The position numbers and the translations under genes are program-made. DNA of 64,000 nucleotides from Pseudomonas viridiflava. GTDB taxonomy: Bacteria; Pseudomonadota; Gammaproteobacteria; Pseudomonadales; Pseudomonadaceae. How positions within the stretch are numbered: position 1 is the first letter of the stretch; each line of letters starts with the position of its first letter. Under the pieces are notes generated by a model. That model made no database searches. It worked only from the letters and a program-made list of their open reading frames with translations, and was not told the origin of the DNA. Of the stretch, positions 27,864-36,114 are shown in pieces. The DNA lies in contig NZ_UTIQ01000241.1 in NCBI RefSeq assembly GCF_900582625.1, positions 744,001-808,000 of the forward strand, in the 5' to 3' direction.

Positions 27864-29279
27864 TCAGCCTTTGGTAGCCATTCGATCGAGAACCACCTGC
27901 AAATTGTTCACTTCGGTGATCAAGGGTGACTGCGGATAGCGGCCGCGCACGAAGGCCAACAGCTTCTGCGCCGGTTCTACTTGGCCCAGACCTTCGGCAA
28001 AGCCGCGTGCTGCGAGCAAATAGGCGCGAGGGATGTGCGGATAGTCGGGGAAGCGTTGGTGCAGGTTGCGCAGCAGGCTCAGGCCTTCGCGCGTACGGTG
28101 GCGGTCGAGCAAAGCGCCGGCAATGCGCTCGCATACCAGCGGATCGTCCGGCATGTAGTCGGGCTGAATCTTTCGCGCGTTAAGCAGCGCGGTGGAGGCC
28201 AAGGCCGGACTGCTGCGGGTCGCCAGCGGCAGGTAGTGAGCCAGGTGGCGCAGGCAGCGCTCGCGGGCGTTGAGGTTGAACAGCAACTGATGGAAACGCT
28301 CGTTGAGCTTGAGGTCGTCGGGCGCGCGCTCCAGCGCCAGCGTAAGCGTTTCCAACGCGTGCTGGCTTTGGCCTTCCTTGATGCGGATTTCCGCCTCGGC
28401 CATCGCACGGCGGCGCAGGTATTCGGCGGCGGGAAAACCGTTATGGCTGTCTTCTTCGGCCATTACGTAACCCAAGGCGCCCTGATACTGGAACACCGCG
28501 TAGCCCATCATCGCGCACATCACCACGGTGAAATAACTGAACAGAAAGGCCGCGATGGGGAACAGCACGACCCGCGGCAAACCGTGGGACAGCATCATTG
28601 TTACCCAGCTGGGCGACTGCCAGAGGATGAACAAGAACGCGCAGAGGATCAGGTAACGCCAGCCCATGGCTCTGATGACCTGGCCAACCTCCTCGGGGCT
28701 CAGGGCCGCGCCCAGTGTTTTATCCAGCGCCAGGCGAATAATGCTGGCGGGCATGACCAGTAGCAGTGAAATGTTAACGGCCCAATAGACCGCCTCGCTC
28801 TCGAAGTCGGCCGCGATCCACAGCGCCACGAAGCACAAAATGAACACCGCCATCTGTTTGAAAAACAGGCTGAAGCCCGAGCCAGTAAAGGCGCTGGCGA
28901 GGGAGGGCGCGGCTTTTTGCGCTTCGCTGCTGGCTTCGATGACGCTGTAGAAGTATTTGGTGGCGATGCTGAACAGCACCGTCCATAAAATCACCGAAGC
29001 CGGCATAAACAGGCTCGCCAGGGCGATCAGACCGCTAAAGGCCAAGGGGCCGGTTTGCAGCCCGTAAGCGAAAAACTGGGGGATGCGCTCCCAAAAGGGT
29101 TGCGCCGTATTAGCAGCACCAAGAAATTCCAGGCGGCCCGCGCACAGAGGACAGGTTGGGGTTTCTTCCGGTGCGTCGTCATTAAGCGGCGTACAGCAAT
29201 CGCCGTAATGCCGGGGACACGTGTGGCACAGCCAGGTGGCGGGCTGCGTCGGGTGATAGTGGCAAAGACTTTTTTCCAT
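27864..29279 (-). CDS. Zinc-ribbon / membrane / helical-repeat protein of unknown function
   Basis: 471 residues, not assigned to a named family by me. The N-terminus has a cluster of Cys and His (CHYHPTQPATWLCHTCPRHYGDCC, then CPLC near residue 40), like a B-box or double zinc ribbon. Residues about 70-270 hold five to six hydrophobic spans (LAFSGLIALASLFMPASVIL, MAVFILCFVALWIA, LLLVMPASIIRLAL, YLILCAFLFILW, VVLFPIAAFLFSYFTVVMCA). The remaining 200 residues form TPR-like helices (QHALETLTLALERAPDDL, EGLSLLRNLHQRFPDYPHIP). The layout suggests an inner-membrane protein with cytoplasmic zinc and scaffold domains. Confidence 0.8.
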   Translation of the reverse strand: MEKSLCHYHPTQPATWLCHTCPRHYGDCCTPLNDDAPEETPTCPLCAGRLEFLGAANTAQPFWERIPQFFAYGLQTGPLAFSGLIALASLFMPASVILWTVLFSIATKYFYSVIEASSEAQKAAPSLASAFTGSGFSLFFKQMAVFILCFVALWIAADFESEAVYWAVNISLLLVMPASIIRLALDKTLGAALSPEEVGQVIRAMGWRYLILCAFLFILWQSPSWVTMMLSHGLPRVVLFPIAAFLFSYFTVVMCAMMGYAVFQYQGALGYVMAEEDSHNGFPAAEYLRRRAMAEAEIRIKEGQSQHALETLTLALERAPDDLKLNERFHQLLFNLNARERCLRHLAHYLPLATRSSPALASTALLNARKIQPDYMPDDPLVCERIAGALLDRHRTREGLSLLRNLHQRFPDYPHIPRAYLLAARGFAEGLGQVEPAQKLLAFVRGRYPQSPLITEVNNLQVVLDRMATKG

Positions 29280-29355
29280 GGAGGCAGCGTTCCTTGTTGC
29301 GTCTCGGCGTTCGGCGTCTCGGCCGCATGATGTGTTGAAAAACGATTTTCAGGGC

Positions 29356-29383
29356 AAAAAAAGAGGGCCGGTTAGGGCCCTCT
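29356..29383 (-). terminator. pnp terminator
   Basis: On the minus strand AGAGGGCC-(loop)-GGCCCTCT followed by a run of seven Ts (A-tract 29356-29362 on the plus strand), 24 bases past the pnp stop. Confidence 0.92.
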
Positions 29384-29407
29384 CTTCAAACTGCGAACCC
29401 GTTCGGG

Positions 29408-31510
29408 TTAAACGCCAGAAGCTTTCGCCGCTGCTACGTCTTTGATCGACAGTTTGATACGGCCACGGTTGTCGACGTCCAGTACCAGCACTTCAACTTC
29501 CTGACCTTCTTTCAAGATGTCGGTCACTTTCTCAACGCGCGCGTCGCTCAGCATCGAGATGTGCACCAGACCGTCTTTGCCCGGCAGGATGTTTACGAAT
29601 GCGCCGAAGTCGACGATGCGCTCAACCTTACCGACGTAGATCTTGCCGATTTCAGCCTCTGCGGTGATACCCAGAACGCGCTGACGTGCAGCTTCTGCCG
29701 CTTCTTTGGTTTCGCCGAAGATTTTGATCGAGCCGTCGTCTTCGATGTCGATCGAGGCTTTGGTTTCTTCGCAGATCGCGCGGATGGTTGCACCACCTTT
29801 GCCGATAACGTCGCGAATTTTGTCTTGGTCGATTTTCATCGCGATCATGGTCGGCGCGTTGGCCGACAGTTCGCTACGCGACGTGGAAATAACCTGGTTC
29901 ATCTGACCGAGGATGTTCAGGCGAGCTTCCAGGGCTTGGCCCAGGGCGATCTCCATGATTTCTTCGGTGATGCCGTTGATCTTGATGTCCATCTGCAGCG
30001 CGGTAACACCTTTGGCGGTACCGGCCACTTTGAAGTCCATGTCGCCCAGGTGGTCTTCGTCACCGAGGATGTCGGTGAGGATGGCGAATTTCTCGCCTTC
30101 TTTAACCAGACCCATGGCGATACCGGCAACCGGCGCTTTCATCGGCACACCAGCGTCCATCAGGGCCAGGGAAGCACCGCACACGGAAGCCATGGAGCTG
30201 GAACCGTTGGACTCGGTGATTTCCGACACCACACGGATGGTGTACGGGAACGCATCAGCAGCAGGCAGCATGGCCTGAACCGAACGACGCGCCAGACGGC
30301 CGTGGCCGATTTCGCGACGGCCAGTGGCGCCCATACGACCACACTCGCCCACCGAGTACGGAGGGAAGTTGTAGTGCAGCATGAAGGGGTCTTTGCGCTC
30401 GCCTTCGAGGGTGTCGAGCAGCTGAGCGTCACGCGCGGTGCCGAGGGTAGCAACGACCAGCGCCTGGGTTTCGCCACGGGTGAACAGGGCCGAACCGTGG
30501 GTGCGATCCAGAACGCCAACTTCGATGGCCAGCGGGCGAACGGTGCGGGTGTCGCGGCCGTCGATACGTGGCTTGCCGTTAACGATGTTTTCGCGAACGG
30601 TGCGGTATTCGATTTCGCCGAACGCGTCTTTCACTTCGCCAGCGGTAGGACCGCCTTCAACGGCGAACTTGGCAACAATCTGGTCTTTCAGCTCACCCAG
30701 ACGGCCATAACGCTCGTGCTTGATGGTGATGGTGTAAGCCTGGGAAATGGCCTCACCGAATTCGCTGCGGATTGCGTCCAGCAGGGCGGTGTTCTTGGCA
30801 GCAGGAGCCCAAGCCCAGGTCGGCTTGCCGCATTCGGCAGCCAGTTCGCCAACGGCTTTGATTACCGATTGGAACTCGTCGTGGGCGAACAGTACGGCGC
30901 CCAACATCTGGTCTTCGGTCAGCTCTTTGGCTTCGGATTCAACCATCAGCACGGCGTCTTTGGTACCGGCTACGACCATGTCCAGGCTCGAGGCCTTGAG
31001 TTGCTCGTAAGTCGGGTTCAGCAGGTAGCCAGTGCTTTCGTGGAAGGCCACGCGCGCGGCGCCAATCGGGCCTTCGAACGGGATGCCGGAGATAGCCAGG
31101 GCAGCCGAGGTGCCGATCATGGCAGCGATGTCCGGATCGGTTTTCTTGCTGGTGGAAACCACGGTGCAGATCACCTGAACTTCGTTCAGGAAACCTTCAG
31201 GGAAGAGTGGGCGGATCGGACGGTCGATCAGACGGGAAGTCAGGGTCTCTTTTTCCGAAGGACGCGCTTCACGCTTGAAGAAGCCGCCAGGGATTTTGCC
31301 GGCAGCGTAGGTTTTTTCTTGGTAGTGAACGGACAGCGGGAAGAAGCCTTTGCTTGGGTCGGCTTGCTTGGCGCCAACCACGGTCACCAATACGCTGACG
31401 TCGTCGTCAACGGTGACCAATACTGCACCGGAGGCCTGACGGGCAATGCGGCCAGTCTCGAGAGTGACGGTCGATTGACCGAACTGAAATTTCTTGATTA
31501 CCGGGTTCAC
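29408..31510 (-). CDS. pnp: Polyribonucleotide nucleotidyltransferase (PNPase)
   Basis: 700 residues: two RNase PH-like domains (first half, ending near GETQALVVATLGTARDAQ), a KH domain (KIRDVIGKGGATIRAICEET) and an S1 domain (YVGKVERIVDFGAFVNILPG). PNPase degrades RNA 3' to 5' with phosphate and joins the degradosome. I use GTG 31510 (reads MNPVIKKFQFGQS) because GAAGG lies 8 bases upstream and the product then matches relatives; the open frame continues 63 bases further upstream without support. It follows rpsO in the classic rpsO-pnp order. Confidence 0.96.
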   Translation of the reverse strand: MNPVIKKFQFGQSTVTLETGRIARQASGAVLVTVDDDVSVLVTVVGAKQADPSKGFFPLSVHYQEKTYAAGKIPGGFFKREARPSEKETLTSRLIDRPIRPLFPEGFLNEVQVICTVVSTSKKTDPDIAAMIGTSAALAISGIPFEGPIGAARVAFHESTGYLLNPTYEQLKASSLDMVVAGTKDAVLMVESEAKELTEDQMLGAVLFAHDEFQSVIKAVGELAAECGKPTWAWAPAAKNTALLDAIRSEFGEAISQAYTITIKHERYGRLGELKDQIVAKFAVEGGPTAGEVKDAFGEIEYRTVRENIVNGKPRIDGRDTRTVRPLAIEVGVLDRTHGSALFTRGETQALVVATLGTARDAQLLDTLEGERKDPFMLHYNFPPYSVGECGRMGATGRREIGHGRLARRSVQAMLPAADAFPYTIRVVSEITESNGSSSMASVCGASLALMDAGVPMKAPVAGIAMGLVKEGEKFAILTDILGDEDHLGDMDFKVAGTAKGVTALQMDIKINGITEEIMEIALGQALEARLNILGQMNQVISTSRSELSANAPTMIAMKIDQDKIRDVIGKGGATIRAICEETKASIDIEDDGSIKIFGETKEAAEAARQRVLGITAEAEIGKIYVGKVERIVDFGAFVNILPGKDGLVHISMLSDARVEKVTDILKEGQEVEVLVLDVDNRGRIKLSIKDVAAAKASGV

Positions 31511-31735
31511 GGTGTATTTACCTTCTTTTTGCCTTGGGGAAATCGTTTTCTTGCAGAATTCTTGGGCAACCACGGGATTCGGACCCGCTACCTGTCCAGG
31601 GGTAACGCCTACAGCTCAAACAAAACGCAGGGTGCAGATAAAACTTGAGGCTGGAAGCCTGCCGTTAATCATCGGGCTGCGTGAGCATACCCAATCAATA
31701 ACGACAAACAACCAACCTCTAGCAGCTTCGCTAAA

Positions 31736-32005
31736 TTAGCGACGCAGGCCCAGACGACCGATCAAGGTGCTGTAGCGGGTAACGTCTTTGCCTTTGAGGT
31801 AGTCCAGCAGCTTACGACGCTGGTTTACCATGCGGATCAGACCACGACGGGAGTGGTGATCTTTACCGTTGGCTTTGAAGTGACCTTGCAGCTTGTTGAT
31901 GTTGGCGGTCAGCAGTGCAACTTGCACTTCTGGCGAACCAGTATCACCAACGGCTTGTTGGTAGTCGGTAACGATTTGAGCTTTTTCTTCAACGCTGAGT
32001 GCCAT
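31736..32005 (-). CDS. rpsO: 30S ribosomal protein S15
   Basis: 89 residues, the standard length. S15 binds the central domain of 16S rRNA early in 30S assembly. Recognisable stretches are EEKAQIVTDYQQAVGDTGSP, DHHSRRGLIRMVNQRRKLLD and YLKGKDVTRY. GAGAGGAAG precedes the start. An upstream hairpin (32028-32051) may be part of S15 autoregulation. The pnp gene follows 225 bases downstream. Confidence 0.98.
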   Translation of the reverse strand: MALSVEEKAQIVTDYQQAVGDTGSPEVQVALLTANINKLQGHFKANGKDHHSRRGLIRMVNQRRKLLDYLKGKDVTRYSTLIGRLGLRR

Positions 32006-32027
32006 GTGGGCTTCCTCTCAATTGAGA

Positions 32028-32051
32028 AACTGCATTCCAGTGAAGGCAGTT
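32028..32051 (-). promoter_or_regulatory. rpsO leader hairpin
   Basis: On the minus strand AACTGC ... GCAGTT (12-base loop), ending about 10 bases before the rpsO ribosome site; the self-complementary CTCAATTGAG lies between the two. In E. coli, S15 represses its own translation through a leader fold near the start codon; this hairpin is a candidate for the same role. Confidence 0.45.
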
Positions 32052-32149
32052 CCAATAGGCCGAGGACAAATCCTCGTATTAAAAAATGAGATGTGACCGT
32101 GCCTATTAACAGCCACCCTCGCCCACCCCGGTTTCCCGGAATGGTTCGG

Positions 32150-33067
32150 TCATTCTGACCGAATCAAACGACGCGGCGCGATGCGCCCGTCTTCACTCAC
32201 TTCGCCAATCCCGATGAAGCGAGCCGTGTGATCGTATACGCGGACCATGCCACTTTGCGGCGAGTCCGGGGCACGTACCGCCTGCCCATGTAACCAGTAA
32301 AACGCGCTGTGCTCGGAGAACTGCACGCGAGCCCAATGTTCGAGGCCGCTGTCGGAGGGCAGCAAAAAGCGGTCAACCGCTTCGTTACCGCCATCGGCGT
32401 GCACCTGTTCCAGCTCGTCCAGCGTGACGGTTTGCGCCAACACGAAAGGACCGGCCTGCGTACGCCGCAGCTCTGCGACATGAGCGCCACATCCCAACGC
32501 CTGGCCGATGTCTTCCACCAGGGTCCGGATGTAGGTGCCTTTGCTGCAAGCCACTGACAAACGTGCCTGCTCGCCTTCGCAGCCCAGCATTTCCAGGCGC
32601 GCAATAGTAACAGAACGCGCTTCACGCTCCACTACCTCGCCCGCACGCGCCAGTTTGTAAAGCGGCTGGCCGTCTCGTTTGAGGGCAGAGTACATCGGCG
32701 GTATCTGGCTGATTTGCCCGCGAAAACGCGGCAGCACGGCTTCGATATCGTCACGACCAACGGTTACATCGCGACGCTCAATCACCTCGCCCTCGGCGTC
32801 CGCCGTGGTGGTGGTGACGCCCATCTGCATGACCGTCTCGTAGCCTTTGTCGGCATCGAGCAGGTACTGGGAAAACTTGGTTGCCTCACCGAAGCACAGC
32901 GGCAGTACACCGGTGGCCAACGGGTCGAGGCTGCCGGTGTGCCCGGCTTTCTCGGCATTGAGCAACCAGCGCACCTTTTGCAGGGCGGCGTTTGAACTGA
33001 AGCCCTTAGGCTTGTCGAGCAGAATAATGCCGCTGACGTTCCGGCGAATGCGCTTGACCTGAACCAA
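32150..33067 (-). CDS. truB: tRNA pseudouridine-55 synthase
   Basis: 305 residues. TruB makes pseudouridine 55 in the T loop of tRNAs. The catalytic Asp is in HTGSLDPLATGVLPLC; KYGxSKGTYIRTL-type text (ACSKGTYIRTLVEDIGQAL) and the C-terminal PUA domain are present. The start is TTG 33067 (MVQVKRIRRNVSG): AAGGAG lies seven bases upstream, inside the final codons of rbfA, and the reading agrees with relatives. No in-frame ATG is near. It is coupled to rbfA, four bases after that stop. Confidence 0.95.
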   Translation of the reverse strand: MVQVKRIRRNVSGIILLDKPKGFSSNAALQKVRWLLNAEKAGHTGSLDPLATGVLPLCFGEATKFSQYLLDADKGYETVMQMGVTTTTADAEGEVIERRDVTVGRDDIEAVLPRFRGQISQIPPMYSALKRDGQPLYKLARAGEVVEREARSVTIARLEMLGCEGEQARLSVACSKGTYIRTLVEDIGQALGCGAHVAELRRTQAGPFVLAQTVTLDELEQVHADGGNEAVDRFLLPSDSGLEHWARVQFSEHSAFYWLHGQAVRAPDSPQSGMVRVYDHTARFIGIGEVSEDGRIAPRRLIRSE

Positions 33068-33071
33068 GCCC

Positions 33072-33476
33072 TTACTCCTTCTCGGAAGCTGGGGCGTCGT
33101 CGACATCGACATGCTGACCGTCTTCGGCCACGGCACGCTCAATCAGCGCCGACAGATGCGCGCCGCGCATAACGCTTTCGTCGTAATGGAAATGCAGCTG
33201 CGGCACGCTGCGCAGCTTCATGGCGCGAGCCAATTGCATGCGCAGGAAACCGGCGGCGTCGTTCAGGGCCTTGACGTTCTGCGCGATTTCTTCGGCGGTG
33301 TCTTGGCCCATAACGGTGATGAAAATTTTGGCATGGCCGACGTCACGGCTCACGTCCACGGCGGTGACTGTTACCAGGCCGACACGCGGGTCTTTGACTT
33401 CGCGACGGATCAGTTGCGCGAGCTCGCGCTGCATCTGATCGCCAATGCGTTGGGTACGGCTATATTCTTTGGCCAT
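33072..33476 (-). CDS. rbfA: Ribosome-binding factor A
   Basis: 134 residues with the KH-like RbfA fold: SRTQRIGDQMQRELAQLIRR at the N-terminus, DPRVGLVTVTAVDVSRDVGH, and LRMQLARAMKLRSVPQLHFH. RbfA helps mature the 16S 5' end and is needed in the cold. Its final codons include the ribosome site of truB. It lies between infB and truB as in most proteobacteria. Confidence 0.97.
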   Translation of the reverse strand: MAKEYSRTQRIGDQMQRELAQLIRREVKDPRVGLVTVTAVDVSRDVGHAKIFITVMGQDTAEEIAQNVKALNDAAGFLRMQLARAMKLRSVPQLHFHYDESVMRGAHLSALIERAVAEDGQHVDVDDAPASEKE

Positions 33477-33532
33477 CTAACTACCTGTTACCTCCCGCCA
33501 CGGCGCATAACCCTGACGGTCTGAAAGCGGCA

Positions 33533-33566
33533 AACGCCCGGCCAGGCGTGAGCCGGACCGGGCGTT
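33533..33566 (-). terminator. Hairpin between infB and rbfA
   Basis: AACGCCCGG pairs with CCGGGCGTT around a 16-base centre, but only TTT-GCC follows on the minus strand. Probably a partial terminator or an RNA-processing site within the operon. Confidence 0.5.
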
Positions 33567-33584
33567 GCGTATAACGACTCGTGC

Positions 33585-36089
33585 TTAAAGGCTGCGAGCC
33601 ACTTGGATCTTCTCAAACACTTCGATCTTGTCGCCGACCTTGACGTCGTTGTAGCTCTTGACGCCAATACCGCATTCCATGCCGGCACGAACTTCGGACG
33701 CGTCGTCTTTGAAGCGACGCAGCGATTCCAGCTCGCCTTCGAAGATAACGATGTCTTCACGCAGTACACGGATCGGACGGTTACGGAAGACCGTTCCTTC
33801 GATAACCATGCAACCGGCGATCGCACCAAACTTCGGCGAACGGAACACGTCACGAACTTCGGCGATACCGAGAATGTTCTCGCGAACATCGCTGCCAAGC
33901 ATGCCGGTGAGGGCTTTCTTGACGTCTTCGATGATGTCGTAGATGACGTTGTAGTAACGCATGTCCAGGCTTTCCTGCTCGACGATCTTGCGAGCGCCGG
34001 CATCGGCACGCACGTTGAAGCCAAACAGAACAGCGTTGGAGGCGAGTGCCAGGTTGGCGTCGGATTCGGTGATACCACCGACACCGCCACCGACTACGCG
34101 CACTTGCACTTCGTCGTTACCCAGACCGTTGAGCGCACCTTGAAGGGCTTCCAACGAACCACGTACATCGGACTTGAGCACGATGTTGAGGGTTTTCTTC
34201 TCTTCCTGGCCCATGTTCTCGAAGATGTTTTCCAGCTTGCCAGCGTGGGCACGAGCCAGTTTCACTTCGCGGAACTTGCCTTGGCGGAACAGGGCGACTT
34301 CACGAGCTTTCTTCTCGTCAGCCACAACGCTCATCTCGTCGCCAGCATCCGGCGTGCCGTCGAGGCCGAGGATTTCGACTGGAATCGAAGGACCCGCTTC
34401 CTTGATGGACTTGCCGTTCTCGTCGAGCATGGCGCGAACGCGGCCGTAGTTCGAGCCGACCAGCACCATGTCGCCTTGACGCAAAGTACCGTCCTGAACC
34501 AGCACGGTGGCAACCGGGCCACGGCCTTTGTCCAGACGGGACTCAACCACCACACCACGGCCAGGAGCCGACGGCGTTGCAGTGAGTTCCAGTACTTCGG
34601 CTTGCAGCAAGACGGCTTCAAGCAGCTCGTCTACGCCGGTACCCATCTTCGCCGACACGTTCACAAACGGGTTGTCACCGCCCCACTCTTCCGGCGTCAC
34701 GCCCTGAGCAGCCAGTTCGCTTTTGATGCGTTCCAGGTCAGCGCCAGGCTTGTCGATTTTGTTCACCGCAACAACCAACGGCACACCAGCGGCTTTCGCA
34801 TGCTGAACGGCTTCGATGGTTTGTGGCATCACGCCGTCGTCGGCTGCGACTACCAGAATCACGATGTCGGTCGCCTTGGCACCACGAGCACGCATGGCGG
34901 TAAACGCGGCGTGACCAGGGGTATCGAGGAAGGTCACCATGCCGCGCTCGGTTTCTACGTGGTAGGCGCCGATGTGCTGGGTGATACCGCCCGCTTCGCC
35001 GGCCGCCACTTTGGCGCGACGGATGTAGTCGAGCAGCGAAGTTTTACCGTGGTCAACGTGGCCCATTACGGTCACAACCGGAGCACGGGAAATCGCTTCG
35101 CCTTCAAACTTCAGGGACTCGGCCAATTGCTCTTCAAGCGCGTTGTCGCTCACCAGCTTGACCTTGTGGCCAAGCTCTTCGGCGATCAACTGAGCGGTTT
35201 CCTGATCGAGCACTTGGTTGATGGTCACCGGAGTGCCCATCTTGAACATGAACTTGATCACTTCAGCCGCTTTAACCGACATCTGCTGAGCCAACTCGCC
35301 CACAGTGATGGTCTCGCCGATGGATACGTCGCGCACAACCGGACCGGTCGGGCTCTGGAAACCATGGGCATTGCGCTTTTTCAGCTTGGCTTTGCCACGA
35401 CCGCCGCGACGGAAGCTGTCGCTTTCTTCGTCGGTGGTACGTGGAGCAACGCGAGGCGCCGGAACCTTTTCCTTCTCTTTAACCGAAGGACGGTGCGCGG
35501 TGTTCTTGCGATCGCCGCCACGACGGTCGTCGTCGTTGCGCGGTTTGTCCGGACGACGCTGTTCGTCTTTCTTGCGCTCTTCAACCGGCGCAACAACAGG
35601 CGGCAGCTCGATATCGGCAACAACGGGCTGAGGAGCAGGTGCGGCAGGCGCCGCCTCGGCAGCAGGCTCGTTGTTCGAAGCGCTGTTCTTACGCGCTTCT
35701 TCTTCGGCCTGACGCTTGGCTTCTTCAGCCGCTTTCAGACGCGCCTCTTCAGCCGCGCGCTCTTCTTGCTCGCGCTTCTGCTCGGCTTCGATCTCTTCGG
35801 AACTGCGCTTAACGAAGGTTTTCTTCTTGCGCACTTCAACGCTGATGGTTTTGCTTCCTGCTACACGCAGGGTGCTGGTGGTTTTACGCTGCAAGGTAAT
35901 CTTGCGCGGCTCTTCCACTTTCTCGCCGTGACTGCTTTTGAGATGCGCCAACAGGGCTTGCTTCTCGCTGTCAGTCACAACTTGATCGGCACCCGTGTGC
36001 GGCAAACCCGCTTCGCGCATCTGCAGCAACAGACGCTCTACCGGGGTGGCGACCACTTGGGCCAGTTCTTTGACCGTGACTTGCGTCAT
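33585..36089 (-). CDS. infB: Translation initiation factor IF-2
   Basis: 834 residues. IF2 is the GTPase that brings fMet-tRNA to the 30S subunit. The N-terminal part (about 1-310) contains a charged, Ala/Glu/Arg-rich low-complexity stretch (EEARLKAAEEAKRQAEEEAR). The G domain follows: GHVDHGKTSLLD (P loop), DTPGHAAF, and NKIDKPGADL; domains II to IV complete the protein. It starts 25 bases after the nusA stop and is part of the rimP-nusA-infB operon. Confidence 0.97.
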   Translation of the reverse strand: MTQVTVKELAQVVATPVERLLLQMREAGLPHTGADQVVTDSEKQALLAHLKSSHGEKVEEPRKITLQRKTTSTLRVAGSKTISVEVRKKKTFVKRSSEEIEAEQKREQEERAAEEARLKAAEEAKRQAEEEARKNSASNNEPAAEAAPAAPAPQPVVADIELPPVVAPVEERKKDEQRRPDKPRNDDDRRGGDRKNTAHRPSVKEKEKVPAPRVAPRTTDEESDSFRRGGRGKAKLKKRNAHGFQSPTGPVVRDVSIGETITVGELAQQMSVKAAEVIKFMFKMGTPVTINQVLDQETAQLIAEELGHKVKLVSDNALEEQLAESLKFEGEAISRAPVVTVMGHVDHGKTSLLDYIRRAKVAAGEAGGITQHIGAYHVETERGMVTFLDTPGHAAFTAMRARGAKATDIVILVVAADDGVMPQTIEAVQHAKAAGVPLVVAVNKIDKPGADLERIKSELAAQGVTPEEWGGDNPFVNVSAKMGTGVDELLEAVLLQAEVLELTATPSAPGRGVVVESRLDKGRGPVATVLVQDGTLRQGDMVLVGSNYGRVRAMLDENGKSIKEAGPSIPVEILGLDGTPDAGDEMSVVADEKKAREVALFRQGKFREVKLARAHAGKLENIFENMGQEEKKTLNIVLKSDVRGSLEALQGALNGLGNDEVQVRVVGGGVGGITESDANLALASNAVLFGFNVRADAGARKIVEQESLDMRYYNVIYDIIEDVKKALTGMLGSDVRENILGIAEVRDVFRSPKFGAIAGCMVIEGTVFRNRPIRVLREDIVIFEGELESLRRFKDDASEVRAGMECGIGVKSYNDVKVGDKIEVFEKIQVARSL

Positions 36090-36114
36090 GCACTTCTCTC
36101 CTCAGGCCGCCAAC

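Noticed and set aside
31572..31588. A complete tRNA gene in the pnp leader
   Set aside because: Only a T-arm-like hairpin is present; there is no room for D and anticodon arms within a tRNA length.
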